From positions 62,001-126,000 of the forward strand of contig NZ_JAJLQY010000004.1 in the NCBI RefSeq assembly GCF_020991275.1: a stretch of DNA of 64,000 nucleotides, written 5' to 3'. The translations under genes were made by a program, and so were the position numbers. Under the pieces are notes generated by a model that saw only the letters and a list, made by a program, of their open reading frames with translations, ran no database searches and had not been told where the DNA came from. This document shows positions 16,963 to 25,033 of the stretch, piece after piece (position 1 is the first letter of the stretch; each line of letters begins with the position of its first letter). This DNA is from Actinocorallia sp. API 0066. Lineage in GTDB: Bacteria > Actinomycetota > Actinomycetes > Streptosporangiales > Streptosporangiaceae.

Positions 16963-17915
16963 CGGTTTCCTTCCACGGCCCGTCGGGCCTGCGCGGCGAT
17001 CCGCTCGGCGGCGCGCAGCGCGGCGGACGTCATGATGTCGAGGTTCCCGGCGTAAGCGGGCAGGTAGTGGGCGGCCCCCTCCACTTCGAGGAAGACCGAC
17101 ACCTGGGTGGTGACCGGCCCCGCGCCGTCGCCGAGGAGGGTGTGGAAGGGCTCGTCCGGGGCTATCGGGGTGAACTGCACCTCCTGCTTGAGCCGGTAGC
17201 CGGGGACGTACTCCGCGACCTCCGCCACGGTCCTCGCGACGGACGCGCGGATCTCCTCCGGGTCGGCGTCCCCGACGAGCGCGAACACCGTGTCCCGCAT
17301 GATCATCGGGGGTTCGGCGGGGTTGAGGACGATGATGGCCTTGCCGCGTCCCGCGCCGCCTACCTGCTCGATCGCCTTGGACGTCGTCTCGGTGAACTCG
17401 TCTATGTTCGCGCGGGTGCCGGGGCCCGCCGAGCGCGAGGAGATCGACGCGACGATCTCGGCGTAGGCGACGGGCGTCACCCGGGAGATCGCGTGCACGA
17501 CAGGGATGGTGGCCTGGCCTCCGCACGTCACCATGTTGACGTTGTCGGCGGCGGCCTCCAGGTGCGCGTCGAGGTTGACGGCGGGCACGACGTACGGGCC
17601 GAGCGCGGCGGGCGTCAGGTCGACGATCTTCTTGCCGTACGGGGCGAGCGCGGCGGCGTTCGCGACGTGCGCCTTGGCGGACGTCGCGTCGAAGACGATG
17701 TCGATGTCGGCGAACCCGTCCATCTTGATGAGCCCGGCGACGCCCTCGTGCGTCGTGGGGACCTTCATCCGGCGGGCGCGGGCGAGGCCGTCGGAGTCGG
17801 GGTCGATGCCGACCATCGCGCCCATCTCCAGGGTCTCCGACAGCCGGATCACCTTGATCATGAGATCGGTGCCGATGTTGCCGGAGCCGATCACCGCCAC
17901 TTTGGTCTTCTTCAT
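16959..17915 (-). CDS. mhpF: Acetaldehyde dehydrogenase (acylating)
   Basis: This 318-residue protein has an N-terminal Rossmann motif [14 protein letters not shown] and the catalytic cysteine in [12 protein letters not shown] (about residue 130). It oxidises acetaldehyde to acetyl-CoA with NAD and CoA. It overlaps both neighbours by four bases (ATGA), so the hydratase, dehydrogenase and aldolase are translated as a tight unit. The length and C-terminus match the DmpF/BphJ/HsaG family rather than larger aldehyde dehydrogenases. Confidence 0.94.
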   Translation of the reverse strand: MKKTKVAVIGSGNIGTDLMIKVIRLSETLEMGAMVGIDPDSDGLARARRMKVPTTHEGVAGLIKMDGFADIDIVFDATSAKAHVANAAALAPYGKKIVDLTPAALGPYVVPAVNLDAHLEAAADNVNMVTCGGQATIPVVHAISRVTPVAYAEIVASISSRSAGPGTRANIDEFTETTSKAIEQVGGAGRGKAIIVLNPAEPPMIMRDTVFALVGDADPEEIRASVARTVAEVAEYVPGYRLKQEVQFTPIAPDEPFHTLLGDGAGPVTTQVSVFLEVEGAAHYLPAYAGNLDIMTSAALRAAERIAAQARRAVEGNR

Positions 17916-18721
17916 CGGTTCTCCTTGGCGAAAGCGGCGGTCACGGAACCGAGCGCGGACAGCTCGGCGCGCAGGACGGCGCCGGGGGTGACGGGCACCA
18001 TCGGGCCGAGCGCCCCCGACAGCACCACCTGGCCCGCGCGCAGGGGCTCACCCAGCGCGCGCGCTGTACGGGCGAGCCAGACGAGCGCCTCCAGGGGGTC
18101 GCCGAGGCAGGCCGCCCCGGTGCCCTCGGAGACGAGCACGTCGTCGGCGTACAGCTCCATGACGACGTCCACCGGCGCGAACTCCTCAAGCGTCAGCCTC
18201 TTGTCGCCGAGGGCGTAGAGGGCGCTCGACCCGTTGTCGGCGACCGTGTCGGTGATCGTGATGTCCCAGTCGGCGATCCGGCTGTCCACGATCTCCAGCG
18301 CGGCGACCGCGTACGCGACGGCGTCCCGCACGTCGGCGACGCCGGTGACCTCGTGGTCGAGGTCAGCGCCCAGGACAAAGGCCACCTCCGCCTCCGCCTT
18401 CGGCTGGAGGAGCCGCCCGGTCGGGACCTCGCGGCCGGAGACGTCCATGTCGGCGAAGAGCACGCCGAAGTCCGGCTGGTCCACGCCGAGCTGCTTCTGC
18501 ACGGCGGGCGAGGTCAGGCCGATCTTGCGGCCGGTGACCACCGCGCCCGCCGCGCGCCGCCGCTCGGCGAGGCGGCGCTGGACGGCGTAGGCGAGCGCCA
18601 CGTCCGTCGTCCCCAGGAGATCGCGCACGGGGGCGCAGGGGGTGCGGGTCTCCTGGGCCGTCGTCAGGCGGTCCACGGCGGCGGTGACCAGGGCCACGTC
18701 CGGTGTGTCGGGGAGCGTCAT
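17912..18721 (-). CDS. mhpD: 2-hydroxypenta-2,4-dienoate hydratase (2-keto-4-pentenoate hydratase)
   Basis: This 269-residue protein belongs to the fumarylacetoacetase/hydratase fold family. Recognisable parts are [37 protein letters not shown] with the metal-binding acidic residues, and [12 protein letters not shown]. It hydrates 2-hydroxypenta-2,4-dienoate to 4-hydroxy-2-oxovalerate, feeding the two downstream enzymes. ATG 18721 follows GAGGAA. It is the first gene of the operon, and a perfect palindrome lies 68-84 bases upstream. No ring-cleavage dioxygenase is in the window, so the upper pathway must be encoded elsewhere. Confidence 0.92.
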   Translation of the reverse strand: MTLPDTPDVALVTAAVDRLTTAQETRTPCAPVRDLLGTTDVALAYAVQRRLAERRRAAGAVVTGRKIGLTSPAVQKQLGVDQPDFGVLFADMDVSGREVPTGRLLQPKAEAEVAFVLGADLDHEVTGVADVRDAVAYAVAALEIVDSRIADWDITITDTVADNGSSALYALGDKRLTLEEFAPVDVVMELYADDVLVSEGTGAACLGDPLEALVWLARTARALGEPLRAGQVVLSGALGPMVPVTPGAVLRAELSALGSVTAAFAKENR

Positions 18722-18788
18722 GGGGTTCCTCGGGGTCGGTGGGATGGGTCCACCTTCGCCAAGCCGACCCGGCCGCGACCACAGACGC

Positions 18789-18805
18789 GTTCCACTGAGT
18801 GGAAC
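18789..18805. promoter_or_regulatory. Perfect 17-bp palindrome, candidate IclR operator
   Basis: GTTCCACTGAGTGGAAC has 8-base arms around one central base. It lies in the 101-base gap between the IclR stop and the hydratase start. IclR-family sites are often short palindromes of this kind, so it is the obvious control site of the meta-cleavage operon. Confidence 0.7.
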
Positions 18806-18822
18806 CTTTTCTTCGCCGTTGC

Positions 18823-19608
18823 TCAGTCCGCGCGCAGCGCGGCCCGCCGCGCGAGCGTCCCGGCGATCCCGGCGGCCGCCGCCTTCACCGACGTCCGGTG
18901 CGCCTCGGGACGGAACCGGGTCGCCGGCCCGGTGACGCTCACCGCCGCGACGGGCCGGTCGAACGGGTCCAGCACGGGCGCGGCCACGCACACGATGCCG
19001 GGCGCGGACTCCTCGTACTCGAAGGCGACGCCCGTCTCGGCGATCCGCGCGACCTGGCGGCGCAGCAGCCCCGGCGCGGTGATCGTGCGGGTGGTGCGCC
19101 GGGTCAGCCCGCCCTCGACGACCACGCCGAACAGCTCGGGCGGCCCGAACGCCAGCAGCGCCTTGCCGATCGCGGTGCAGTACAGCGGCATCCGCCCGCC
19201 GATCCGGGACGGCGCGGCGGCCTGCCGGTGCCCGCCGATCTTGGCGACGTAGACGACCTCCGTGCCCTCCAGGACGCCCAGGTGGACCGTCTCGTGGGTG
19301 CGCTCGTAGAGGTCCTCCATAAAGGGCGTCGCGACCTCCAGCAGCCCGCGTTCGACCGACGCCCGCATCCCGAGCTGGAACACCTGCCCGCTCAGCCGGT
19401 ACCCGCGCCCGGCCCGCTCCAGCAGCCGCACCTCGACCATCTCGCCCGCGAGCCGGTGCAGCGTGCCCTTGGCGATGCCGGTGCGCCGCGCCAACTCGGC
19501 GAGGCTCACCCCGGTGTCGTCGGCGGTGAACGCGTACAGCACCGCCGCGACCTTGCCCAGCACCGACTTCGGCCCGGCTCCGCCGCGCCCCGCCTCCGCG
19601 GCGTCCAT
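18823..19608 (-). CDS. IclR-family transcriptional regulator of the meta-cleavage operon
   Basis: This 261-residue protein has an N-terminal winged helix (about 15-75; VSLAELARRTGIAKGTLHRLAGEMV) and a GAF-like IclR effector domain (about 90-255; LYCTAIGKALLAF). Members control aromatic catabolism by sensing pathway intermediates. It is encoded on the same strand just upstream of the hydratase, with the palindrome at 18789-18805 between them. ATG 19608 follows GGAGGGGGAG. The structured dispersed repeat lies just upstream of its promoter region. Confidence 0.9.
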   Translation of the reverse strand: MDAAEAGRGGAGPKSVLGKVAAVLYAFTADDTGVSLAELARRTGIAKGTLHRLAGEMVEVRLLERAGRGYRLSGQVFQLGMRASVERGLLEVATPFMEDLYERTHETVHLGVLEGTEVVYVAKIGGHRQAAAPSRIGGRMPLYCTAIGKALLAFGPPELFGVVVEGGLTRRTTRTITAPGLLRRQVARIAETGVAFEYEESAPGIVCVAAPVLDPFDRPVAAVSVTGPATRFRPEAHRTSVKAAAAGIAGTLARRAALRAD

Positions 19609-19671
19609 GGCTCCCCCTCCGACCCGGCAGCGCCCCTCCCCCAGCCGAGTCTACGAACCGCCACGGACGAG

Positions 19672-19800
19672 CTGTGTTCAATGGGCCCGGAGGACGGCCG
19701 CTTCGCGACCCCGACTTCGTCGGGAGCGGCCACCCCCGGGCCGTGCTCGATGGGCCCGGAGGGCGGCCGCTTCGCGACCCCGACTTTGTCGGGAGCGTCC
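19672..19800. repeat. Structured dispersed repeat, locus 2 (inverted orientation)
   Basis: Two units lie in the opposite orientation to locus 1. The first core (19696-19731) is identical over 36 bases to the 12.1-kb cores read on the other strand. The second (19765-19797) is shortened and has one mismatch. Terminal motifs CTGTGTTCAATGGGCCC (19672) and CGTGCTCGATGGGCCC (19742) accompany them. The locus fills part of the 362-base gap between the IclR and BlaI-type starts. Confidence 0.85.
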
Positions 19801-19970
19801 CGGTCCGTCACCGTCGCCCGTTTCTGTGACGCTCGGTGACACGTGCCACCCCCTCAGCACACAAACCTAAACAAATGGGATAAAGGGCCCCTAAGCGGTG
19901 ACGGTTATGGTCGAAACAATCGGAAGGGCGTGGAAAACTGCTGCGATCGGTTCGGTGCGGGAGGGTGACG
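19801..19970. other. Upstream region of the BlaI-type gene
   Basis: This noncoding stretch contains an A/T-richer part (ACAAACCTAAACAAATGGG near 19860). Nothing resembling the TACTACA-type BlaI box was found here, so the regulator may not control its own promoter. No other element was recognised. Confidence 0.4.
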
Positions 19971-20354
19971 ATGGGCGGCGGACGACGGGCCCCCGGCGAT
20001 CTGGAGCGCGAGATCATGGCGGCGCTCCAGGCGGCGGAGCGCGCCCTGACCCCGCGCGAGGTCCGCGCGGCGCTCGGCGAGAGCCTCGCCTACACCACGG
20101 TCCTCACGATCCTCGTCCGTCTGGAGGGCAAGGGCGTGCTGGAGCGCGGGCGCCGGGGGCGGGCCTTCGCCTACCGGCCGGTGGCCGACGACACGGGCCT
20201 GGCGGTGCGCCGCATGCACCAGCTCCTGGACGCGCAGCCGGACCGCGAGGTGGTGCTGACCCGGTTCCTCGACTCGCTGTCGGCGGGCGACGAGGACCTG
20301 TTGCGCCGGATGCTGCACGACCTCGACACCCGCGACGACGACCAGGACCCCTGA
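19971..20354 (+). CDS. BlaI/MecI/CopY-family transcriptional repressor
   Basis: This 127-residue protein has the BlaI winged helix: EREIMAALQAAERALTPREVRAALGESLAYTTVLTILVRLEGKGVL (about 10-60). A short dimerisation tail is Asp-rich at the end. BlaI repressors leave DNA when cleaved after a BlaR1/M56 sensor is activated. ATG 19971 follows GGGAGGG; GTG 19965 would overlap that site. Its probable partner M56 peptidase is convergent instead of in the same operon. Candidate binding sites are seen at 20389-20404 and 21463-21482. Confidence 0.88.
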   Translation: MGGGRRAPGDLEREIMAALQAAERALTPREVRAALGESLAYTTVLTILVRLEGKGVLERGRRGRAFAYRPVADDTGLAVRRMHQLLDAQPDREVVLTRFLDSLSAGDEDLLRRMLHDLDTRDDDQDP

Positions 20355-20388
20355 CGGTCCCCGCCGCGCCTTTTCCGACAAGCCCGCT

Positions 20389-20404
20389 ACTACAGGGTTG
20401 TAGT
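20389..20404. promoter_or_regulatory. BlaI-type box in the convergent gap
   Basis: ACTACAGGGTTGTAGT has 6-base inverted arms with 4 bases between. It lies between two convergent genes, where an operator is unexpected. Next to it is GTGGGTTAGCCTGACCTCA (20403-20421), a weak match to an IdeR/DtxR iron box. Then come GAGGAGGGGAGG and a GTG at 20461, whose frame runs antisense through the M56 gene. Confidence 0.5.
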
Positions 20405-20481
20405 GGGTTAGCCTGACCTCACCTCAAGCGGCACCGTGCCGCGCGAGGAGGGGAGGCTCCGTGGCCGACGGCCCCCGGCGT

Positions 20482-21405
20482 TCAGACCGAGGCGTGGATG
20501 AGCAGCTCGAACAGGTCGTAGACGCACTCGCCCGTCCAGATCACCGTGCTCACCGCGATGAGGACGGGCGCGGCGAGCAGCCAGCGGCGGGCGACGGCGG
20601 GCCCCATCATCGCCGCCATCCGGCGCGGCACCGCGCCCGACGGCGCGCTCATCGCGAGCATGCCCGCGGTGTTGGCGGTGCCCATGTCCTTGCGCGCGAG
20701 CGCGGCGCGGGCGATGGCCTTGGCGACGTCGCCGCGGTCGCCCGTCACGCGGGCCGCCTCCTCGTCGGCGGCGCGCTCGACCATGTAGCCGACGCGGCGG
20801 ATGAGCGGCCACAGCGCGGGCTGCGCGTAGGCGGACAGCCGGGTCATCCACACGAGGCGGTGGTGGTCGCCGGACAGGTGGGCCCGCTCGTGCGCGAGCA
20901 CCGCGGCGTACTCCCGGTCGCTGAGCGCGCCGCGCAGCCCCTCGGTGACGACGACGCGGCCGTCCTCGCCGGGGCGCCCCGGCAGCGCGAACGCCTCGAT
21001 TCGGGCGTCGGGCAGCACGACGACCTCGCCGGTGTCGCCCAGGTCGTCCACCTGGGCCCAGGCGTTGCGCAGCGAGGCGCGGTAGCGGCGGTAGCCGAAC
21101 GCGATGGCGATGCCGCTCAGCACCGCCCAGATGACGGAGGCGAGCGACACCCACGGCACGTGCGCGGTGTCGGCCTTGACGATCTCGTGCGACCAACCCC
21201 CGAAGGCCGCGACGGACGGCAGTTCGGTGACCGCCTTGAGCATGAAGACAAAGACGTTCACCGCGCTGGACGCGCCGGCGGTCACCGCCGACCAGGCGAA
21301 GATCCGGGCCGCGACGACGGGTTGGAGCCGGTCGGTCAGCACCCAGGTGCCGCACAGGACGAGGACCGGGACGGCCAGGACGGAGTAGGCGAAGTGGTCG
21401 AACAT
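20482..21405 (-). CDS. M56-family (BlaR1-like) membrane metallopeptidase
   Basis: This 307-residue protein has membrane helices at the N-terminus (about 5-25 and 35-55), in the middle (about 85-110) and at the C-terminus (about 275-295). The zinc-protease motif AHERAHLSGDHH (HExxH) is near residue 175. ATG 21405 follows GAGGTGCGC. M56 proteins sense beta-lactams or other signals and inactivate the BlaI repressor; this one lacks an obvious penicillin-binding sensor domain. A BlaI-type palindrome (21463-21482) lies about 60 bases upstream, which fits a BlaI/M56 pair despite the convergent layout. Confidence 0.87.
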   Translation of the reverse strand: MFDHFAYSVLAVPVLVLCGTWVLTDRLQPVVAARIFAWSAVTAGASSAVNVFVFMLKAVTELPSVAAFGGWSHEIVKADTAHVPWVSLASVIWAVLSGIAIAFGYRRYRASLRNAWAQVDDLGDTGEVVVLPDARIEAFALPGRPGEDGRVVVTEGLRGALSDREYAAVLAHERAHLSGDHHRLVWMTRLSAYAQPALWPLIRRVGYMVERAADEEAARVTGDRGDVAKAIARAALARKDMGTANTAGMLAMSAPSGAVPRRMAAMMGPAVARRWLLAAPVLIAVSTVIWTGECVYDLFELLIHASV

Positions 21406-21462
21406 GCGCACCTCATCGGACGGGGGGAGCGGCCAGTTTCGCATAGTTGCGCGATGCCTGAT

Positions 21463-21482
21463 CTACTACATACTCGTAGTAG
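21463..21482. promoter_or_regulatory. BlaI-type operator upstream of the M56 gene
   Basis: CTACTACATACTCGTAGTAG has perfect 7-base arms separated by six bases, matching the TACTAC/GTAGTA pattern of actinobacterial BlaI sites. It lies between the divergent starts of the M56 gene and the hypothetical gene at 21547. Confidence 0.75.
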
Positions 21483-21546
21483 TAGGGTCGCCTTACTTCC
21501 CCGTTCCCGGGGACGGGGAGGCGCGCCGGTCCGAGAGCGGGGTGAG

Positions 21547-21915
21547 GTGTTGGCTCCTCCTGTTGTGCCGCCCGCGCGGCGCACCGCCGGGCGGGCCCTG
21601 CCGCGCCCCGAGCTGCTGCCGTTCACGGGCACGCTGCCGCAGGTCGCGGCGGGCGATCCGGTGTGGTGCCGGGACGCGCTCGGCCGGGGCTGGACGCGCC
21701 GGGTCGCGCTGGACGGCCCGCGCTACGACCAGGCGCGGGCGCTGCGCACGTGCCGGCTGACCGTCCCCACCGCGACGCCCGACGACTACCACCGGCACGG
21801 GCTCGACGCGCCGTCGCTGAACTGGCCTGCGGAGGACGTGGCGCGGGCCGACCTGCCCGTCCCCGGCGCGATCATGGCGCCCGGACGGGCCTCGGCGGCC
21901 AGAACCGGGCGCTGA
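21547..21915 (+). CDS. Hypothetical protein, divergent from the M56 gene
   Basis: A 122-residue frame from GTG 21547 (GGGGTGAG upstream) continues to TGA 21915. It contains AAGDPVWCRDALGRGWTRRVALDGPRYDQARALRTCRL, which reads like a real, folded domain, with Pro-rich ends. I do not recognise the family. The same open frame extends far upstream, but that part is antisense to the M56 gene and is not credible. Being divergent across a BlaI-type box, it may belong to the same regulon. Confidence 0.5.
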   Translation: MLAPPVVPPARRTAGRALPRPELLPFTGTLPQVAAGDPVWCRDALGRGWTRRVALDGPRYDQARALRTCRLTVPTATPDDYHRHGLDAPSLNWPAEDVARADLPVPGAIMAPGRASAARTGR

Positions 21916-21940
21916 CCCGGGTCGGCCGCGCCCGGCGGCG

Positions 21941-22366
21941 CTACCGGGGCTCGGGGAGCCGCAGGTCGGCGCTGAGCGCCTGGAAGAACTGGGCGGCGCG
22001 CGGGATCTTGTGCGGCTTGTAGCCGAACGCGGCGAAGCTCGCCTCCAGCGCCGGGGCGTCCGCGCCGTCGGCGACGAGCCGGAGCTGCTCGGCGTAGACC
22101 TCCCGCGCCCACCGGCGCAGGAACGCCCGGCGCGCCGCCTCGCCCCTGACGACCTCGGCCATCCGCGCGGGCACCACGGCGCCGTCGGCGTCCACGAGGC
22201 CCATCTGGGTGAGCAGGGCGAGCAGTTGCGGCCCGACGGACGGCGGGTATGCCTCGACGACGCTGAGGTCGACGCGCGGCGGCACCGGGCCGCCGCCCGC
22301 GAACTCCGCGAAGAACGCGACGAACGTCCGGTAGGAGAAGGAGGGCGGCATCCATGCCTCGGTCAT
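21941..22366 (-). CDS. Hypothetical protein, possibly DUF5343-like
   Basis: This 141-residue protein has the order FSYRTFVAFFAEFAGG, PPRVDLSVVEAYPPSVGPQLLALLTQMGLVDADG and a helical C-terminal part with YAEQLRLVADGAD. That order resembles DUF5343 proteins, small helical proteins with a winged-helix-like N-terminus. The assignment is from pattern only. ATG 22366 has AAGGAG about ten bases upstream. It is convergent with the hypothetical gene at 21547. Confidence 0.6.
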   Translation of the reverse strand: MTEAWMPPSFSYRTFVAFFAEFAGGGPVPPRVDLSVVEAYPPSVGPQLLALLTQMGLVDADGAVVPARMAEVVRGEAARRAFLRRWAREVYAEQLRLVADGADAPALEASFAAFGYKPHKIPRAAQFFQALSADLRLPEPR

Positions 22367-22474
22367 CCGCTCAGCTCCTTCGGGTCGTGCGTGATCTCCG
22401 CACCATTGTGCACGCTTCCGGAGCCGCCGGAGAATTCACCCAGAGTTCACCGGCGCGGGCCGGGAGAGGCACGG

Positions 22475-23758
22475 TCAGATGAAGGCGTCGGTCAGGTAGC
22501 GGCCGTGGTGGAACCGCATGCGGGTGAGCCACTCCTCGGCCTCGGCCGGGGACGCGCCCGTCGCCTCGCGGTAGATCCGGGCGCAGGTGGCGTGCACGGC
22601 GGGGGCCATCCGGCGGCCGTCCCCGCAGACGTAGAAGACGGCGCCCGCGCGGAACAGCTCGACGACGTCGGCCCTGTCCCGCCAGAGGCGGTCCTGGACG
22701 TACCGGACGCCGTCGCGCGGCGCGGCGGAGAAGGCCGTCCTGACGTCCACGACGCCCGCCTCGGACCAGGCGGCGAGTTCGTCACGGTAGAGGTAGTCCA
22801 CCTCGGGGTGGTCGCAGCCGAAGAACAGCAGGGCGGGGGCGGGCCGTACGCCCTCCTCCCGCGCGCGCAGGGCGCGGTCCTGGAGGAAGGCGCGGAAGGG
22901 GGCGATGCCGGTGCCCGCGCAGGCCATCACCATCGGCGTCGCCAGGGAGGGCGGTGGGCGGAAGGCGCCGGCCGACGGCAGCACGGTGACGGCGATGGGT
23001 GTGCCGGGCGCCGCGCGGCCCAGGTAGGCCGACGCCGCGCCTTCGGGGCCGCCGCCCGCCCGGCCGCCGACGAGGGCGACGGTGAGCGTCGCGCGGCCCG
23101 CGTGCCAGCGTGGCGAGGAGGAGATCGAGTAGCGGCGCGGCGCGAGCGGCGCGTGCATCTCCAGGAAGGCGGCGAAGGCCAGCGCGCACTCCGGGTGCCG
23201 CTCCAGCAGGTCCAGGACGGTGACGTGCCTTTCCAGCACCTCGGCGGTGTGGAGGGCGTCGTCGTCCGCGAGGGCGCTGAGCGCGTGCCTGGCCTTCGGG
23301 TGCGCGGCGGCCCGCGCGAGCCGCCCGATCTGGCCGCGCGTGGCGGGCCGGGACAGCTCGACGTACCCCGCGAGCAGTTCCCCCGCCGTCACGGGCGAGC
23401 CGACCGGCAGCGGTGAGTCCCCGCCCTCGGGGACGCGCAGGACCAGGCCCGCGTCCGGCGCGAGGCCGAACCGCGCCAGCGCGCGCTCCACCACGGCCTC
23501 CGGGTTGAGCGGCAGGACGGCGAGGTAGTCTCCGGGCCGGTAGGAGGCGCCCTCAGGGAGCGCGATCTCAAGATGCCGCTTGGAGCGTGCGCCCGGCGCC
23601 GCCATGTCCACCAGTTCACGGTTGGCCACGACGGTGCCCAGGCCCGCGCCGTCGCCGCGCGCGACAGGACCGCGCGCCCCGGCCACGAACTCGACCTCAA
23701 GCCGCGGCGCGGCGCGCGCGCCGAGCCCGGCGCGCCTGTCCCCCAGCACCTCCGCCAC
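22475..23758 (-). CDS. Orphan FAD/NADPH reductase, CYP102-like C-terminal half
   Basis: This 427-residue protein matches the FAD- and NADPH-binding half of diflavin reductases fused to P450 in CYP102 (BM3-like) enzymes: VANRELVDMAAPGARSKRHL, a YSISSSP FAD motif, CAGTGIAPFRAFLQ, LLFFGCDHPEVDYLYRDEL, and FYVCGDGRRMAPAV near the C-terminus. The haem domain and FMN/flavodoxin domain are absent, and no remnant of them is visible upstream. GTG 23758, after GGGGGAGG, is the likely start. It may pass electrons from NADPH to a separate flavodoxin or ferredoxin, or be a relic of a larger gene. Confidence 0.8.
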   Translation of the reverse strand: MAEVLGDRRAGLGARAAPRLEVEFVAGARGPVARGDGAGLGTVVANRELVDMAAPGARSKRHLEIALPEGASYRPGDYLAVLPLNPEAVVERALARFGLAPDAGLVLRVPEGGDSPLPVGSPVTAGELLAGYVELSRPATRGQIGRLARAAAHPKARHALSALADDDALHTAEVLERHVTVLDLLERHPECALAFAAFLEMHAPLAPRRYSISSSPRWHAGRATLTVALVGGRAGGGPEGAASAYLGRAAPGTPIAVTVLPSAGAFRPPPSLATPMVMACAGTGIAPFRAFLQDRALRAREEGVRPAPALLFFGCDHPEVDYLYRDELAAWSEAGVVDVRTAFSAAPRDGVRYVQDRLWRDRADVVELFRAGAVFYVCGDGRRMAPAVHATCARIYREATGASPAEAEEWLTRMRFHHGRYLTDAFI

Positions 23759-23982
23759 GTCGCCTCCCCCCGTGCGAGACCCGCCCGGAACCCCACGAGC
23801 CCCTCCCAACCGTCCATCCCCCGACGATCTCCCCCGAAACAGCGCCACGCGCTCCGCCCCAGCTCAGCCCACCCGCCGATTGGCGGGGAGAACCCGCCGC
23901 GCGGCGGGCACACCCACCCCGCCCCACGACGCATGATGGTGATCACAGTCACACCACCCCCTCAGATACGGGAGAGCCGTAG

Positions 23983-24978
23983 ATGCCGCATGTCGAGACG
24001 TCACCGGTCGGGCCGCCTCCGCCGTTCGACCCCGAACTCGTGCCCGTGCTCAAGGTGATCAACGAGGTGGTGCCGCCTGACGCGTTCGCCGACCTGGCGA
24101 AGGCGCGGGAGACGGCGGCGGCCAAGGCGGCGGCCGGGCCCGGCCTGGCGGAGTTCGCCAGGGACGGCGCGTTCACCGTCGAGGAGCGCCGGGTGCCGGG
24201 CCCCGAGGGCGCGCCCGACGTCGCGCTGCTGCTCTGCCTGCCGACCGGCGCGGTCGAGCCGTTCCCGCTGCTCTACCACGCGCACGGCGGCGGCATGATC
24301 CTCGGCGACTACACCGTCGGCCTGCCGGACGCGCTGGACCTCGCGCAGGAGGTCGGCGGCGGCGTCGTCTCGGTGGAGTACCGGCTGGCGCCCGAGACGC
24401 CGCACCCCGGCCCCGTCGAGGACTGCTACGCGGGCCTGGTGTGGACGGCCGAGCACGCCGAGGAGTTGGGCGCCGACCCGTCCCGGATCGTCGTCGGCGG
24501 CGGCAGCGCGGGCGGCGGGCTCGCGGCGGCGCTGGCGCTGCTGGCCCGCGACCGGGGCGGCCCCTCCCTGGCGGGCCAACTGCTCCTGTGTCCGATGCTG
24601 GACGACCGCAACGACACGCCTTCGGCGGTGCAGATGGCCGGGCTCGGCGTGTGGGACCGCACGTCCAACCACGCGGGCTGGACGGCGCTGCTGGGCGACG
24701 CGCGCGGCACCGAAGACGTCTCGCCCTACGCGGCGCCCGCCCGCGCGACGGACCTGGCGAACCTGCCCCCCGCGTTCGTCGACGTGGGCTCGGCCGAGAC
24801 GTTCCGGGACGAGGACGTCGCGTACGCTACCGGTATCTGGCGGGCCGGCGGCCAGGCCGAGCTGCACGTGTGGCCCGGCGGCTTCCACGGGTTCGACCTG
24901 ATGGCGCCGCACACCGCGCTGGCCCGCGAGGCCAGGGCGGCGCGGGCCCGGTGGCTGCGCAGGCTCCTGGGCGGCTGA
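23983..24978 (+). CDS. Alpha/beta hydrolase (hormone-sensitive lipase family)
   Basis: This 331-residue protein has the oxyanion motif YHAHGGGMILGD (about 100), the nucleophile elbow GGGSAGGGLAAALAL (Ser about 172), an Asp near 265 in the VDVGSAETFRDED region, and the catalytic His in GGFHGFD (about 305). Such enzymes hydrolyse short-chain esters. It has no signal peptide and is probably cytosolic. It starts with ATG 23983 after GGGAGAG. The PucR-type regulator follows 55 bases downstream on the same strand and may regulate it. Confidence 0.88.
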   Translation: MPHVETSPVGPPPPFDPELVPVLKVINEVVPPDAFADLAKARETAAAKAAAGPGLAEFARDGAFTVEERRVPGPEGAPDVALLLCLPTGAVEPFPLLYHAHGGGMILGDYTVGLPDALDLAQEVGGGVVSVEYRLAPETPHPGPVEDCYAGLVWTAEHAEELGADPSRIVVGGGSAGGGLAAALALLARDRGGPSLAGQLLLCPMLDDRNDTPSAVQMAGLGVWDRTSNHAGWTALLGDARGTEDVSPYAAPARATDLANLPPAFVDVGSAETFRDEDVAYATGIWRAGGQAELHVWPGGFHGFDLMAPHTALAREARAARARWLRRLLGG

Positions 24979-25033
24979 TCCGCCGGTGCGGGGCCGCGCG
25001 GCCTCGCGCCGTCCGGAGAAGGGGGCTGCCTCG

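Noticed and set aside
20461-21546. Plus-strand frame from GTG 20461 with a good ribosome site
   Set aside because: Antisense to the M56 peptidase with HExxH; the product has no recognisable domain. The start region is kept as a finding, not as a gene.
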